Below are positions 19,568 to 27,748 of a stretch of DNA of 33,355 bases, in pieces. This DNA is from Salinivibrio proteolyticus (GTDB lineage Bacteria; Pseudomonadota; Gammaproteobacteria; Enterobacterales; Vibrionaceae), in the NCBI RefSeq assembly GCF_001996165.1, contig NZ_MUFP01000009.1:43582-76936 (forward strand), given 5' to 3'. How positions within the stretch are numbered: position 1 is the stretch's first letter; each line of letters starts with the position of its first letter. A model generated the notes under the pieces. The model did no database searches, was not told the origin of the DNA, and was given only the letters and a program-made list of their open reading frames with translations. Position numbers and translations under genes: made by a program.

Positions 19568-19984
19568 TTATGAATTTTCAGCCGAGGCGGCAACAGATTC
19601 TGTCTCGGGCAGACGGAGAAACCAGCATAACAGCACAATTAAGCAAATTAGCAGCATGACTTTTAACCAAGTAAAGCTGACTATATAAATCGAAAAAGTA
19701 AAGCTGGCCAGTATCATCACAGTGGCTCGTACTTTGACCTTACGACTGATGGCACGTTTTTGGTACCAATCGGTCAGGATAGGCCCAAAGGTAGGATGCG
19801 CATGCAGCCAGTTAGCAATACGGGGCGAACCACGCATAAAACAGCCACTCGCCAGCAGTAAAAATGGCGTCGTTGGTAGCACCGGCAAAAAAATACCCGC
19901 CGTACCTAGGCCAACCCACAGCCAACCAAGACTGTTCCAAAGCCAGCGCCAACGGGGAGAAGAAGATGGCAGTGAGTGTTGCAT
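19568..19984 (-). CDS. ybaN: YbaN family inner-membrane protein (DUF454)
   Basis: This small membrane protein of unknown function has 138 residues with the chosen start. It has the DUF454 pattern: a hydrophobic segment ending [40 protein letters not shown], a basic RKVKVRAT loop and a pair of C-terminal membrane helices. The frame can also begin at TTG 19999. ATG 19984 is used here, though its ribosome site (GAGA) is modest. It lies just upstream of apt, the same order as in E. coli. Confidence 0.9.
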   Translation of the reverse strand: MQHSLPSSSPRWRWLWNSLGWLWVGLGTAGIFLPVLPTTPFLLLASGCFMRGSPRIANWLHAHPTFGPILTDWYQKRAISRKVKVRATVMILASFTFSIYIVSFTWLKVMLLICLIVLLCWFLRLPETESVAASAENS

Positions 19985-20107
19985 GCTGTGGTCTCGCAAA
20001 GTTCTGGCCTGACGGTGAAATGAAACACATTAACAAGTGTAGTGACCCTCACCCGGCCAGTACAGCACAATACCGTATTTAACCGCTGATCGTGACCTAT
20101 TGAATAA

Positions 20108-20227
20108 TTAACGACCAAATAAAATACCGATCCAAGTCAGGCTTGCCGGCAAGGTGGGAATGAGGAGTACCAGCAAAAATCCAATGAAATACTTCAGACT
20201 ATACGGCTCTTTAAAATCATGTTCCAT
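20108..20227 (-). CDS. Predicted 39-residue single-span membrane protein
   Basis: A short frame begins ATG GAA CAT at 20227 with GAGA nine bases upstream and ends TAA at 20108. The peptide starts MEHDFKEPYSLKYFIG, continues with a hydrophobic span of about 22 residues broken by two prolines, and ends WIGILFGR. A polar, charged N-terminus plus one span looks like a real small inner-membrane protein rather than random sequence. It is the first gene of the minus-strand series, 123 bases before ybaN. I do not recognise the family. Function is unknown. Confidence 0.6.
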   Translation of the reverse strand: MEHDFKEPYSLKYFIGFLLVLLIPTLPASLTWIGILFGR

Positions 20228-20329
20228 TTTGTAATCTCTACTCACAACAACTTAACAACAGTGAGGCGCTACTATAGCTCAGCTTTCAACCGCTAAAAAC
20301 GGACCTTTTGTAAGGTTTTATCGCTATTC

Positions 20330-20343
20330 TTGATTTACATCAG
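20330..20343. promoter_or_regulatory. FNR-type binding site before the DksA-like gene
   Basis: TTGAT-TTAC-ATCAG matches the FNR consensus TTGAT-N4-ATCAA at nine of ten positions. Its centre is 20336.5. A CATGAT hexamer at 20367-20372 is a plausible -10, which puts the start of transcription near 20378 and the FNR centre at about -41.5, the standard activating position. The start codon 20406 then follows. Confidence 0.55.
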
Positions 20344-20405
20344 GGTAACAAGTGGGGTCCGTGATCCATGATAAACGTCATTTCAGCCAATCAAGCGAAC
20401 TGACC

Positions 20406-20780
20406 ATGGATACAAAAACCTTCGCACAGCTTCGGCGTGAGCTCGAAACCGAGCAAGCGGAGCTGATCGCAACCTTAACCACTCGATTACGAGAAGATTG
20501 GGAAAAGGAATGCGGTAAACTGAATGTGACTGACTTAATAAAAGAAAGTCAAAACCTGCCAGGCGCGATTCGTTGCCTAGGCGATCGTTTGGAGAAAGTG
20601 GACGCCTCTTTGTGTGCCATGGATTTGGAGATCTACGGCCTGTGTGCCGATTGTGAGAGCCAAATACCGCTCAGTGATTTGATGCAAGATGCGGCAGAAC
20701 AGCGCTGTCCTCAGTGTCGAACATCGAATTACTACCATCACGATCCCGCGCAGCGCCGTGTTGCGACGGACCCTCACTAA
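20406..20780 (+). CDS. TraR/DksA-type C4 zinc-finger protein
   Basis: This is a probable RNA-polymerase secondary-channel regulator of the DksA/TraR superfamily, 124 residues. A long helical N-terminus (about 5-75) is followed by a C4 zinc finger Cys80-x2-Cys83-x17-Cys101-x2-Cys104, the exact DksA spacing. The acidic DxxDxA coiled-coil tip of DksA is not evident, so the effect on polymerase may differ. The frame could open at GTG 20352. ATG 20406 is preferred because the likely promoter start is near 20378. It is a single-gene unit with its own terminator. The genome's main dksA is probably elsewhere. Confidence 0.82.
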   Translation: MDTKTFAQLRRELETEQAELIATLTTRLREDWEKECGKLNVTDLIKESQNLPGAIRCLGDRLEKVDASLCAMDLEIYGLCADCESQIPLSDLMQDAAEQRCPQCRTSNYYHHDPAQRRVATDPH

Positions 20781-20841
20781 GTTAGTGATACTGTGTCGGT
20801 CTACTTTCGCTTGTAGCCTGTCTCTCGCTGTTTAAGCGACG

Positions 20842-20870
20842 AACGCCCAGCTTTGGCTGGGCGTTTTTTT
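20842..20870 (+). terminator. Terminator of the DksA-like gene
   Basis: AACGCCCAGC (20842-20851) pairs with GCTGGGCGTT (20856-20865) around TTTG and is followed by a T-run to 20870. The stem is identical to that of the nagE terminator at 475-498. Confidence 0.93.
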
Positions 20871-20894
20871 GCGTTTGAGTCAAACCATGCCACA

Positions 20895-21539
20895 TTATTC
20901 TTGGTCGATAATCCAGCGGCGGAAAGACTTGCGTTCTTGATCGCTTGCTTTGGTATACCAAAGTTTAAGTTGTGAGAGCGCATCACCTTTGATGGACGCT
21001 TTGCCTTCCTCATCCACTTCGACCAAGACATCATTGAGATTTTTGCTTTCGCCTTGGTCGAAGATAATACCGTTGGCACGGTTATAGTCTGCCACTAACG
21101 CTTCCATATCCGCGTAAGCAGCAAAGCCGTCACCTTTAAGCTCAATCGCGTTCAACGGCATCACCTCGCCACTCTCAAACTCCGCTTGCCAATTGGGTGC
21201 ATCAAAGTAGCTTGATGCTTGGGTTTCGAATCGCAAATTGGTATCGATATCGATTACAGCATCTCGGCCATTAACCTGTAAGTCGAACACATATGGGCGA
21301 GAGGTAAAGACAACATCTTTGCTGCCACGCTTCACTTCCCCTTCGTAGCGCATCACTAGCTGGTGTGTGCCATCGCTTAGTTCAACACTTTGCTGAGGTG
21401 CCCAGTTGTCAAACTTCACTTCGGAGCCATCAATCACTAAAAACTCGACACCACGTGTAGAGGTAATCGTTGCGGCCTGAGCGACACCTGACAATAGGGT
21501 GACACCCAACGCTATCCCAGCCCATTTCAACTGCTTCAT
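20895..21539 (-). CDS. DUF2057 (UPF0319, YccT-like) secreted protein
   Basis: A predicted periplasmic protein of 214 residues. A signal peptide ends at about residue 23 (SGVAQA-ATI). The mature part starts with the DUF2057 pattern: FLVIDGSEV, DGTHQLVMRYEGEV and FTSRPYVFDLQV, with a mainly beta N-terminal half and a basic helical C-terminus. Family members are widespread in Vibrio and enterobacteria, without a settled function. GAGAAAAGA precedes the ATG. It lies downstream of the porin gene but is cut off from it by the terminator at 21575-21602. Confidence 0.87.
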   Translation of the reverse strand: MKQLKWAGIALGVTLLSGVAQAATITSTRGVEFLVIDGSEVKFDNWAPQQSVELSDGTHQLVMRYEGEVKRGSKDVVFTSRPYVFDLQVNGRDAVIDIDTNLRFETQASSYFDAPNWQAEFESGEVMPLNAIELKGDGFAAYADMEALVADYNRANGIIFDQGESKNLNDVLVEVDEEGKASIKGDALSQLKLWYTKASDQERKSFRRWIIDQE

Positions 21540-21574
21540 TATTCTTTTCTCACTGATTCGCCAATACCATGAAT

Positions 21575-21602
21575 AAAAAAGCCGCCCGAAGGCGGCTTTT
21601 TA
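21575..21602 (-). terminator. Terminator of the porin gene
   Basis: GCCGCC (21581-21586) pairs with GGCGGC (21591-21596), and flanking A and T runs extend the stem. Read on the minus strand the loop is TTCG, an extra-stable tetraloop, and the tail is T-rich. Confidence 0.93.
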
Positions 21603-21642
21603 AAACGAGTACTACATAATGTAGCGGTATCGTTAAGCTCGA

Positions 21643-22611
21643 TTAGAACTTAACTTCCATACCTGCAACGTAGCCCCAATCTTGCTCGTCACCGTCGCTA
21701 TCACCCACTTCTGCGTACACTTTGGCATTGCTGTGCAGTGCATAAGTAACGTTCGCGTAGTAGCCGTTAACGTCTGAAGATGCGTTATCTACGTCTTTGT
21801 TATCAAAGCCAAGAGCAAAGGTAGTTTTGCCCATGGTGTAGTCTGCAGCGATAGAGATGTAGTCAGTATCTACGTCAGTCGCGCCAGTTTTGTCGATAGT
21901 ACGGCCATATGATGCAGCGATACCTACGTTTTCGATGCCTGCGTATTCGATTTCGAAGTTATATGCTTCGGTATCTGCATCGTCAACACGGCCAAGATCT
22001 TCTGCTAGTTGATAATAAGCACGAACATCTACATCAGCGAAACGGTAGCCAAGGCGACCTTCGTAAATGGTTTGGTCATCAGTAGTGTCATCGCCTTCAC
22101 TGTAATCAGTATAAGTCAACGCACCGTAGAAAGTACCGTTATCGTAAACGTACTTACCAACTTGAGCTGCTTGCTCGATGTCAACACCGAAGCTGTTTAC
22201 AGACAACTCGTAGTCTTTGGTGATGCCAGACTCATCCATCAACAGGTATTGACGACCTGCAGTGAATTGACCCCAGTCGCCTTTGAAACCAACATACAGC
22301 TCGTCGTTTTCAACGTCGCCACGGTATTCGTCACTATTGCTATCCGCATCGTTGTTTTCGAACTCAAATGCCATTGCACCGATTACAGAAAGTTTGTCTG
22401 AAACTGCTACTTCGGTGTTGATTGCGAAGTCGCCATCGTCTAGACGCCACTTGCCGTCTTGGTTGTTGCCGATCTCTTGGATGTACTGAACTTCCATTGC
22501 ACCAGAAGCGTCTACTTTAACGCCGTCTGCGTCATACAGGTTGATGCTTGCAGATGCTGAGCCAGCAGCCAGCAGAGCTGGAACTGCCATTGCTAGAATA
22601 GTCTTTTTCAT
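21643..22611 (-). CDS. Outer-membrane porin (Gram-negative porin family)
   Basis: A 322-residue trimeric-porin-type beta-barrel. A signal peptide ends at about residue 21 (GSASA-SINLY). The mature protein begins INLYDADGVKVDASGAMEVQY, has alternating amphipathic strands, many Asp/Glu in the loops (for example ENNDADSNSDEY), the porin landmark ELYVGFKGDWGQFTAGRQY, and a C-terminal phenylalanine (MEVKF) required for outer-membrane insertion. The low positive and high acidic content is typical of marine porins. GGATTAACC precedes the ATG. Substrate range cannot be told. It has a long untranslated upstream region with hairpins and repeats. Confidence 0.93.
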   Translation of the reverse strand: MKKTILAMAVPALLAAGSASASINLYDADGVKVDASGAMEVQYIQEIGNNQDGKWRLDDGDFAINTEVAVSDKLSVIGAMAFEFENNDADSNSDEYRGDVENDELYVGFKGDWGQFTAGRQYLLMDESGITKDYELSVNSFGVDIEQAAQVGKYVYDNGTFYGALTYTDYSEGDDTTDDQTIYEGRLGYRFADVDVRAYYQLAEDLGRVDDADTEAYNFEIEYAGIENVGIAASYGRTIDKTGATDVDTDYISIAADYTMGKTTFALGFDNKDVDNASSDVNGYYANVTYALHSNAKVYAEVGDSDGDEQDWGYVAGMEVKF

Positions 22612-22645
22612 GGTTAATCCACTGCCTTTTCTATTTAGTCATTAT

Positions 22646-22694
22646 GAGTTCCTTCATGGAACTCTGTTATATGGTGGCTGTCATAATGCTGCAA
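22646..22694 (-). promoter_or_regulatory. Candidate porin promoter with a hairpin at the 5' end of the mRNA
   Basis: On the minus strand TATAAC (22671-22666) matches five of six -10 bases, and 17 bases upstream is a poor -35, TTGCAG (22694-22689). The predicted start falls at or inside a perfect 7-bp hairpin (22646-22652 with 22658-22664). A hairpin at the extreme 5' end could stabilise the message, as in E. coli ompA; that is inference. Confidence 0.4.
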
Positions 22695-23072
22695 AGAACA
22701 AAATGCCAATCCACTGAAACTTCGTGGCTAATCGTGCAGAACATTCAGGATTCTGTCAACTGGCCCGAAACCGCGCAAATCATAACCCACAAAACATAAA
22801 AAACAAGCAGTTAGCTACCCCACCTGAATTAAGATCACAGTTTTTGGTTATAAATACGCCATAATTGATGAAAGTTAACAACACACGAAAATAGATGAAT
22901 ATATCGTAACGATTGATTTTAAACCAATAAAACAGAATATATAACCAATCAATCACTTAAATCAGGTGTATTTCTAATCACAAGACAGATCAGCAAGATA
23001 GGGTTGATTGGTTCAATATAAATTCGTGACTGGGATCTCATTAATGTAAAGAAATCTTGCAGTTCGGGATCG
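22695..23072. repeat. AT-rich porin/dinG intergenic region with CCAATCAA repeats
   Basis: This gene-free stretch between divergent porin and dinG is AT-rich from about 22790. AACCAATCAA (22943-22952) is repeated inverted as TTGATTGGTT (23004-23013), and a related, imperfect pair lies around 22912-22928. These could be sites for a regulator of the porin. I see no LexA box before dinG and no small gene. Confidence 0.45.
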
Positions 23073-23100
23073 TTTTCACGTTTTTGAGTCGTGCTATACT
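23073..23100 (+). promoter_or_regulatory. Candidate sigma-70 promoter of dinG
   Basis: TTTTCA (23073-23078), 16 bases, then TATACT (23095-23100). The expected transcription start near 23107 supports the ATG at 23133 as the dinG start rather than the earlier in-frame codon at 23091. Confidence 0.5.
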
Positions 23101-23132
23101 GCGCGCCATTCTCCCTTAAGCCGGACTTATTG

Positions 23133-25205
23133 ATGCTCAGCTCTGCCGTAAAATCAGACATCCGCGCGTGCTATCAAACCCTACAAGCGCAACTTCCCCA
23201 CTTTGTTCCTAGAAAGGTACAAAACTATCTCGTGGCAGAGCTCGCAAAAACGCTAGCAGGCGATTACGACAACAAACGCCGGCTATTTGTTGCGGAGGCG
23301 GGTACAGGCGTTGGCAAGTCAATGGCCTACCTCATGGGGGCCATCCCCTTCGCGCTAAATAACAATAAAAAAGTGGTGATTTCGACCGCAACAGTGGCTT
23401 TGCAAGAGCAGTTAGCCAATAAAGATATTCCATTTTTTCGTCGCATCTGCCCAAAACCGTTTGATTTTATTCTGGCAAAAGGGCGCCAACGATATTGTTG
23501 TGCACACAAATTAAGTGCAGTGGCAGATACAGACAGCATTCAAGGCGCGCTGTTCACCCAAAAGCCCAAGCAAAACGAGCAACGGCTACTCAATGACATG
23601 TACTCGGCATTTAGCCGCGGAAAGTGGGATGGCGATCGCGATAGTTGGCCTAAGCCAATTGCCGATCACCTCTGGCAAGCCATTGCGTCAGACAAGCACA
23701 CCTGCCACGCCGGATTGCACGCTCATCGTCAGTGCCCCTTCGCCAAGGCACGCGAGGCGATGGATAAAGCGGATGTTGTGGTCGTCAATCACAGCCTGCT
23801 ACTGGCCGATCTCGAGCTGGGTGGCGGGGTGATCTTGCCCGAGCCAGAGCAATGTCTTTATATGATTGATGAAGCCCACCATTTACCCACAGTCGCGCGC
23901 GACTTTTCTGCCGCCAATGCCAGTTTACTCGGTGCGACTGGGTGGCTAGAAAAGCTCAACCAAGCCGCGGTTAAGCTCGGTAATACCGCGGATATGAAGC
24001 GCGCAAACCGCTTCGTGGATAGTTTATTAGATGCGATCCAACTGCTGATCCCCACTTTACGCGACACAAACCAAATTATTAGTAAGTTACCCATCAATGA
24101 GGATGGCTGCTACCGTTTTGTTGATGGAGAACTGCCTGACGCCTTGGTAGAGCCCTGCCAGCAATTGAAGCAGGCGAGTAAAAAAGCCAACCAGAGCTTG
24201 GCGAAAATTCACGATTTGATCAACGAGCGACTGAAAGAAAATGACATTTCGACCAAGCTCGCCGACCCTGCGCTTGCGGAAAGTGCCTTTTTCTTACAAC
24301 GGCTCGAGAACCTAGAAAAAGTCTGGTCACTGATGGCACAACCCAACGCAAACAAAGGAGCTCCTCTCGCGCGTTGGGTACAACGTTGCCAAGAGCGTGA
24401 GGATGATCGCTGGGTCCACGTCTCGCCGTTAGAAGTCGGCTGGCGCCTTGATCAGATGCTGTGGTCTCGGGCGGCCGGTGTCGGGCTGTTTTCTGCCACA
24501 TTGCGCGCTCTCAATCAGTTTAGCTATTTTTGTCGCCAAGTCGGTTTAAGCGAAAGCGATGGCACGCGCTATTTAGCGTTACCCTCCCCCTTTGACTATG
24601 CCAATCAAGCAAGGCTGATAGTGCCTGCTATGCCCTGTGAACCACAAGCAAAACAGTTTACCGATGTGCTTAGCGATAAAGTGCTTGAATATTTAGAAGG
24701 CGAAACCGCGTCACTGGTGCTATTCGCCTCCTATTGGCAAATGCATCAAGTGGCTAAAACCTTGGAGCCGCACTGTCGCCGTCATCAATGGCAACTGCTC
24801 TGCCAAGGCACCCTGTCACGTAGTGCACTGTTAGAACAACATAAAGAGGCGGTTGCCGCTGGGAAAACCAGTATTATTTTTGGGACCGGCAGTTTCTCTG
24901 AAGGGCTAGACTTGCCCGGTAAACTACTGACAAACTTGATTATTACCAAAATCCCCTTTGCTGTGCCCACCTCACCGGTGGAAGAGGCCCACGCCGAATA
25001 CATAGAGAAATGTGGCGGCAATCCGTTTTTGCAAATTTCGGTTCCCGAGGCAAGCAAAAAGCTGGTGCAATCGGTCGGGCGCTTACTGCGCAAAGAGGAA
25101 GACTCTGGTAGAGTGGTGCTCCTTGACCGGCGTATTATCACCCGCAGATATGGCCAATCATTACTCGACTCGTTGCCACCCTTTAAGCGCGTCGTCGAAC
25201 AATAA
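23133..25205 (+). CDS. dinG: ATP-dependent DNA helicase DinG
   Basis: DinG is an XPD-like superfamily 2 5'-3' helicase that unwinds R-loops and damaged structures. The product has 690 residues (E. coli 716). Motifs are Walker A EAGTGVGKS (55-63), STATVALQEQ, DEAH (246-249), GTGSFSEGLDL and QSVGRLLR. The iron-sulphur domain normally has four cysteines. Here Cys122/Cys123 and Cys191...Cys201 (CHAGLHAHRQC) are present, but the middle cysteine of the E. coli cluster is replaced in a region with His196 and His198. The frame extends up to 23091, but ATG 23133 fits the homologues and the promoter. First of a tight series with the permease and priC. Confidence 0.94.
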   Translation: MLSSAVKSDIRACYQTLQAQLPHFVPRKVQNYLVAELAKTLAGDYDNKRRLFVAEAGTGVGKSMAYLMGAIPFALNNNKKVVISTATVALQEQLANKDIPFFRRICPKPFDFILAKGRQRYCCAHKLSAVADTDSIQGALFTQKPKQNEQRLLNDMYSAFSRGKWDGDRDSWPKPIADHLWQAIASDKHTCHAGLHAHRQCPFAKAREAMDKADVVVVNHSLLLADLELGGGVILPEPEQCLYMIDEAHHLPTVARDFSAANASLLGATGWLEKLNQAAVKLGNTADMKRANRFVDSLLDAIQLLIPTLRDTNQIISKLPINEDGCYRFVDGELPDALVEPCQQLKQASKKANQSLAKIHDLINERLKENDISTKLADPALAESAFFLQRLENLEKVWSLMAQPNANKGAPLARWVQRCQEREDDRWVHVSPLEVGWRLDQMLWSRAAGVGLFSATLRALNQFSYFCRQVGLSESDGTRYLALPSPFDYANQARLIVPAMPCEPQAKQFTDVLSDKVLEYLEGETASLVLFASYWQMHQVAKTLEPHCRRHQWQLLCQGTLSRSALLEQHKEAVAAGKTSIIFGTGSFSEGLDLPGKLLTNLIITKIPFAVPTSPVEEAHAEYIEKCGGNPFLQISVPEASKKLVQSVGRLLRKEEDSGRVVLLDRRIITRRYGQSLLDSLPPFKRVVEQ

Positions 25206-25220
25206 CTAGAAAGAATTCAC

Positions 25221-25994
25221 ATGCTTGAACTGATTGACCTCTCTACCCTGATTATTTTAGGGCTCACGGCGTTTGTCGCCGGCTTTATTGATGCGGTAGC
25301 TGGTGGTGGTGGAATGCTCACTGTCCCCGCCTTGCTATCCTTAGGTTTACCTCCACATATTGCCTTAGGGACCAATAAACTTGCCGCCACTTTTGCGTCA
25401 AGCACCGCGGCCTTTACCTATTATAAGAAGCGGCTTTTTTCGCCTCGGTTTTGGCAACATGCCTTTTGGGCAACATTAATTGGTGCCACCTTAGGCACTT
25501 TGTTGGTTGATGTATTGAGCACCGAGTGGCTTGAAAAGGCGATTCCTTTGGTGGTGCTGATCGCTGCGGTTTATACGGTATGGCACCCTCAGCCCAAGGT
25601 CGATAACCATAAATTGCCCGCGCCCTGCCCAAAGCTCCCCATTAAGCAATGGGGGCAAGGCCTATCACTGGGCTTTTATGATGGGGTAGCTGGACCCGGA
25701 ACTGGCGCGTTTTGGACAGTCTCGACCATGTCGATGTATCGCATGAACATTTTGCTGTCATCGGGACTTGCCAAGGCGATGAATTTTACCAGTAACTTCA
25801 CGTCCTTGGTTGCATTTGCACTGCTGGGGCATGTTAACTGGGCACTCGGTCTGACGATGGGTGTCTGCTTGATGTTAGGCGCTTTCATTGGGGCCCATTC
25901 TGCGATTCGCTTTGGTAGCCGGTTTATCCGTCCGATTTTTGTCACGGCCGTGGTCGTGCTCGCGGGTAAGCTTGCATTAGACGCATGGTTTTAA
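25221..25994 (+). CDS. TSUP/TauE-SafE family permease (YfcA-like)
   Basis: A 257-residue inner-membrane protein of the TauE/SafE family, whose members carry sulphur compounds or organic anions. The family signature is in the first helix pair, FVAGFIDAVAGGGGMLTVPALLSLGLPP, followed by IALGTNKLAATFAS. The internal repeat gives GFYDGVAGPGTGAFW and AKAMNFTSNFTSL. About eight hydrophobic segments are visible. It resembles E. coli YfcA closely, but substrate is unknown. The ribosome site is weak (AGAAAGAA). The gaps to dinG and priC are 15 bases each, so the three are one operon. Confidence 0.9.
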   Translation: MLELIDLSTLIILGLTAFVAGFIDAVAGGGGMLTVPALLSLGLPPHIALGTNKLAATFASSTAAFTYYKKRLFSPRFWQHAFWATLIGATLGTLLVDVLSTEWLEKAIPLVVLIAAVYTVWHPQPKVDNHKLPAPCPKLPIKQWGQGLSLGFYDGVAGPGTGAFWTVSTMSMYRMNILLSSGLAKAMNFTSNFTSLVAFALLGHVNWALGLTMGVCLMLGAFIGAHSAIRFGSRFIRPIFVTAVVVLAGKLALDAWF

Positions 25995-26009
25995 GGTAAT
26001 TTAACAATC

Positions 26010-26564
26010 ATGAAAGCCCAGCTCGAAACAATGCACCAGTTACTCGACCAACTGGCTAAGCGTGCCGCTGAGGTCGATAGACGTCGCGGAGAAGCAAACG
26101 CGCCTTTGTTCTCCATTCAGCTTTTTCAATGCCAAGGCAAGCTGCTCACCCCTTGTGTAAACGAAGCGCAGGGGCTGCTTAATGTGATGCGACGCGACGA
26201 CGAGCAAGGGCTATTGACCGAAGCAAGAGCGACACATATTTGTGAAACCTTATTGGCACAAATCAGTGCGCTGCAACGTGAGCTGGCGACGCTACCATTA
26301 CGTAAACAAGAACAAGCGACCCGTGGACGTCGCCGCCAATCCATAGGTGAACTTTACCAAGAGCTCGCCAAACACCAAGATTGGGAACGACGCTTGGAAG
26401 ACAAACTCAGAGATGCGAATGCCAGCGTCGATGCAGCAAGCACTCCGGCAGTCCGCCAAGACTACCAGAAGCAAGTTTTAGCCCTAGAGCAACGCTTAGC
26501 CCGTTGCCGCCAAGCTCGCGAGCGTATTGAAAGTACCATCAGTTATCGTGAGCGCAAGACCTAA
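26010..26564 (+). CDS. priC: Primosomal replication protein PriC
   Basis: PriC helps reload DnaB at stalled forks with gaps, together with Rep. The product has 184 residues (E. coli 175), almost all helical, rich in Arg and Gln. Landmarks are FSIQLFQCQG near residue 35, the C-terminal HQDWERRLEDKLRDA and the helix ALEQRLARCRQARERIE, which mirrors E. coli EARLARCRHALEKIE. AAGGTAA precedes the ATG. PriC is a variable family, so identity rests on the C-terminal half and on the neighbouring rsmS, as in E. coli. Confidence 0.88.
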   Translation: MKAQLETMHQLLDQLAKRAAEVDRRRGEANAPLFSIQLFQCQGKLLTPCVNEAQGLLNVMRRDDEQGLLTEARATHICETLLAQISALQRELATLPLRKQEQATRGRRRQSIGELYQELAKHQDWERRLEDKLRDANASVDAASTPAVRQDYQKQVLALEQRLARCRQARERIESTISYRERKT

Positions 26565-26647
26565 GGACGCATGGCGCAAACCCAACATCATCTTAAATCT
26601 GTTACGGCATTAGTTAATACACACAAATCAGCAGTAAGGAGCTTGGG

Positions 26648-27553
26648 GTGTTACCTCTGATTTACCATCCTATTTATTCTGACTTCCCGCTCCCAGAAGG
26701 TCATAGGTATCCCCTTCAGAAATACCGCCTTCTATACGAGCGTCTCAGCGCATGCAACTTGCCAGTCACGTTCGACCAACCGACAGCGGCAGACCGTCGG
26801 GTGATCGACCCCGTGCATGATCACGACTATATCAATCACTTAATCAAAGGCGAGCTACCGCTGGCCAAAATGCGTCGAATAGGCTTTCCATGGAGTGAGG
26901 CCTTAATCACCCGCAGCCTCACTTCGTTAGGCGGCACCACCTTGACCGTTGACCACGCGCTTGAGACCGGGCTTGCCATTCATCTAACCGGTGGCTACCA
27001 CCACGCTCACTACGATTTTGGTAGTGGTTTCTGTTTATTTAATGACTTAATGATTGCGGCACGTCACGCACTGTCTCACCGTGGCATAGACAAAGTGTTA
27101 ATTGTTGATTGTGACGTACACCATGGCGATGGAACGGCCGCGTTAGCGGCAGACCACCCTGATATCATCACGTTTTCAGTTCATTGTGAGAAGAATTTCC
27201 CCTCGCGTAAGCCACCGTCGACGATCGATTTACCGTTACCTAAAGGCACCGGTGATGATGACTACCTCAGCGCATTTTTGCCCTTGCTCGAGCTCGCCAT
27301 CGCGCAGTATCGTCCTGACATGGTCATTTATGACGCCGGGGTCGACATTCATCGGGACGATGCACTCGGCTATCTCGACGTGTCAACAAACGGCATCTAT
27401 CAGCGCGATCTGGGCGTACTCTCGTGTTGCAAGCACAACCAAATCCCTGTCGCGGCAGTCATTGGTGGTGGGTATCACGATAATCACGACACCCTCGTCC
27501 CACTTCATGAACAACTGATCCGTGCCGCGTTACACGTGACCGAAAAGCAATAA
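26648..27553 (+). CDS. Histone deacetylase-fold enzyme (class IV-like)
   Basis: A 301-residue zinc deacetylase of the arginase/HDAC superfamily. Visible active-site parts are the histidine pair His118-His119 (GGYHHAHYDFGSGFC), zinc ligands Asp156 and His158 (DCDVHHGDGTA), Asp233 (AGVDIHRDDALG) and the GGGY loop with Tyr276. Catalysis is therefore expected, on acetylated lysines, polyamines or another amide; the substrate is not evident. Sequence style recalls HDAC11-like proteins of marine bacteria. The start is GTG with an ideal AAGGAG six bases upstream. It lies between priC and rsmS, nine bases before the latter, a place where E. coli has no gene. Confidence 0.9.
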   Translation: MLPLIYHPIYSDFPLPEGHRYPLQKYRLLYERLSACNLPVTFDQPTAADRRVIDPVHDHDYINHLIKGELPLAKMRRIGFPWSEALITRSLTSLGGTTLTVDHALETGLAIHLTGGYHHAHYDFGSGFCLFNDLMIAARHALSHRGIDKVLIVDCDVHHGDGTAALAADHPDIITFSVHCEKNFPSRKPPSTIDLPLPKGTGDDDYLSAFLPLLELAIAQYRPDMVIYDAGVDIHRDDALGYLDVSTNGIYQRDLGVLSCCKHNQIPVAAVIGGGYHDNHDTLVPLHEQLIRAALHVTEKQ

Positions 27554-27562
27554 GGAGCCCTC

Positions 27563-27748
27563 ATGAACAAAGAAGCATCCAACATCCCGAACGGCCTTGA
27601 GAACGCTCCCGATGACGTTAAGCTCGCCGTTGACCTGATTTATTTGCTCGAAAGCCATCAAATTGATATCGACGTTGCACTGTCAGCCATTGATATGGTC
27701 AAAGCAGATTTGCTCAATAAAAAAGGCAGCGCATCGACACAAAAATAG
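27563..27748 (+). CDS. rsmS: RsmS (YbaM, DUF2496)
   Basis: A 61-residue protein with the family core [24 protein letters not shown], almost the same as E. coli YbaM. The family was named RsmS as a regulator of secondary metabolism in plant pathogens; its molecular action is not settled. AAGGAG lies eight bases before the ATG. It follows the deacetylase gene by nine bases and is therefore probably read from the same message. In E. coli priC and ybaM are direct neighbours. Confidence 0.93.
   Translation: MNKEASNIPNGLENAPDDVKLAVDLIYLLESHQIDIDVALSAIDMVKADLLNKKGSASTQK

Noticed and set aside
20352-20405. Upstream GTG start giving the DksA-like protein 18 more residues
   Set aside because: The implied promoter would start transcription near 20378, within this extension, and the ribosome site is poor.
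23041-23132. LexA (SOS) box before dinG
   Set aside because: E. coli dinG is SOS-controlled, but no CTGT-N8-ACAG-like palindrome was found near the candidate promoter.
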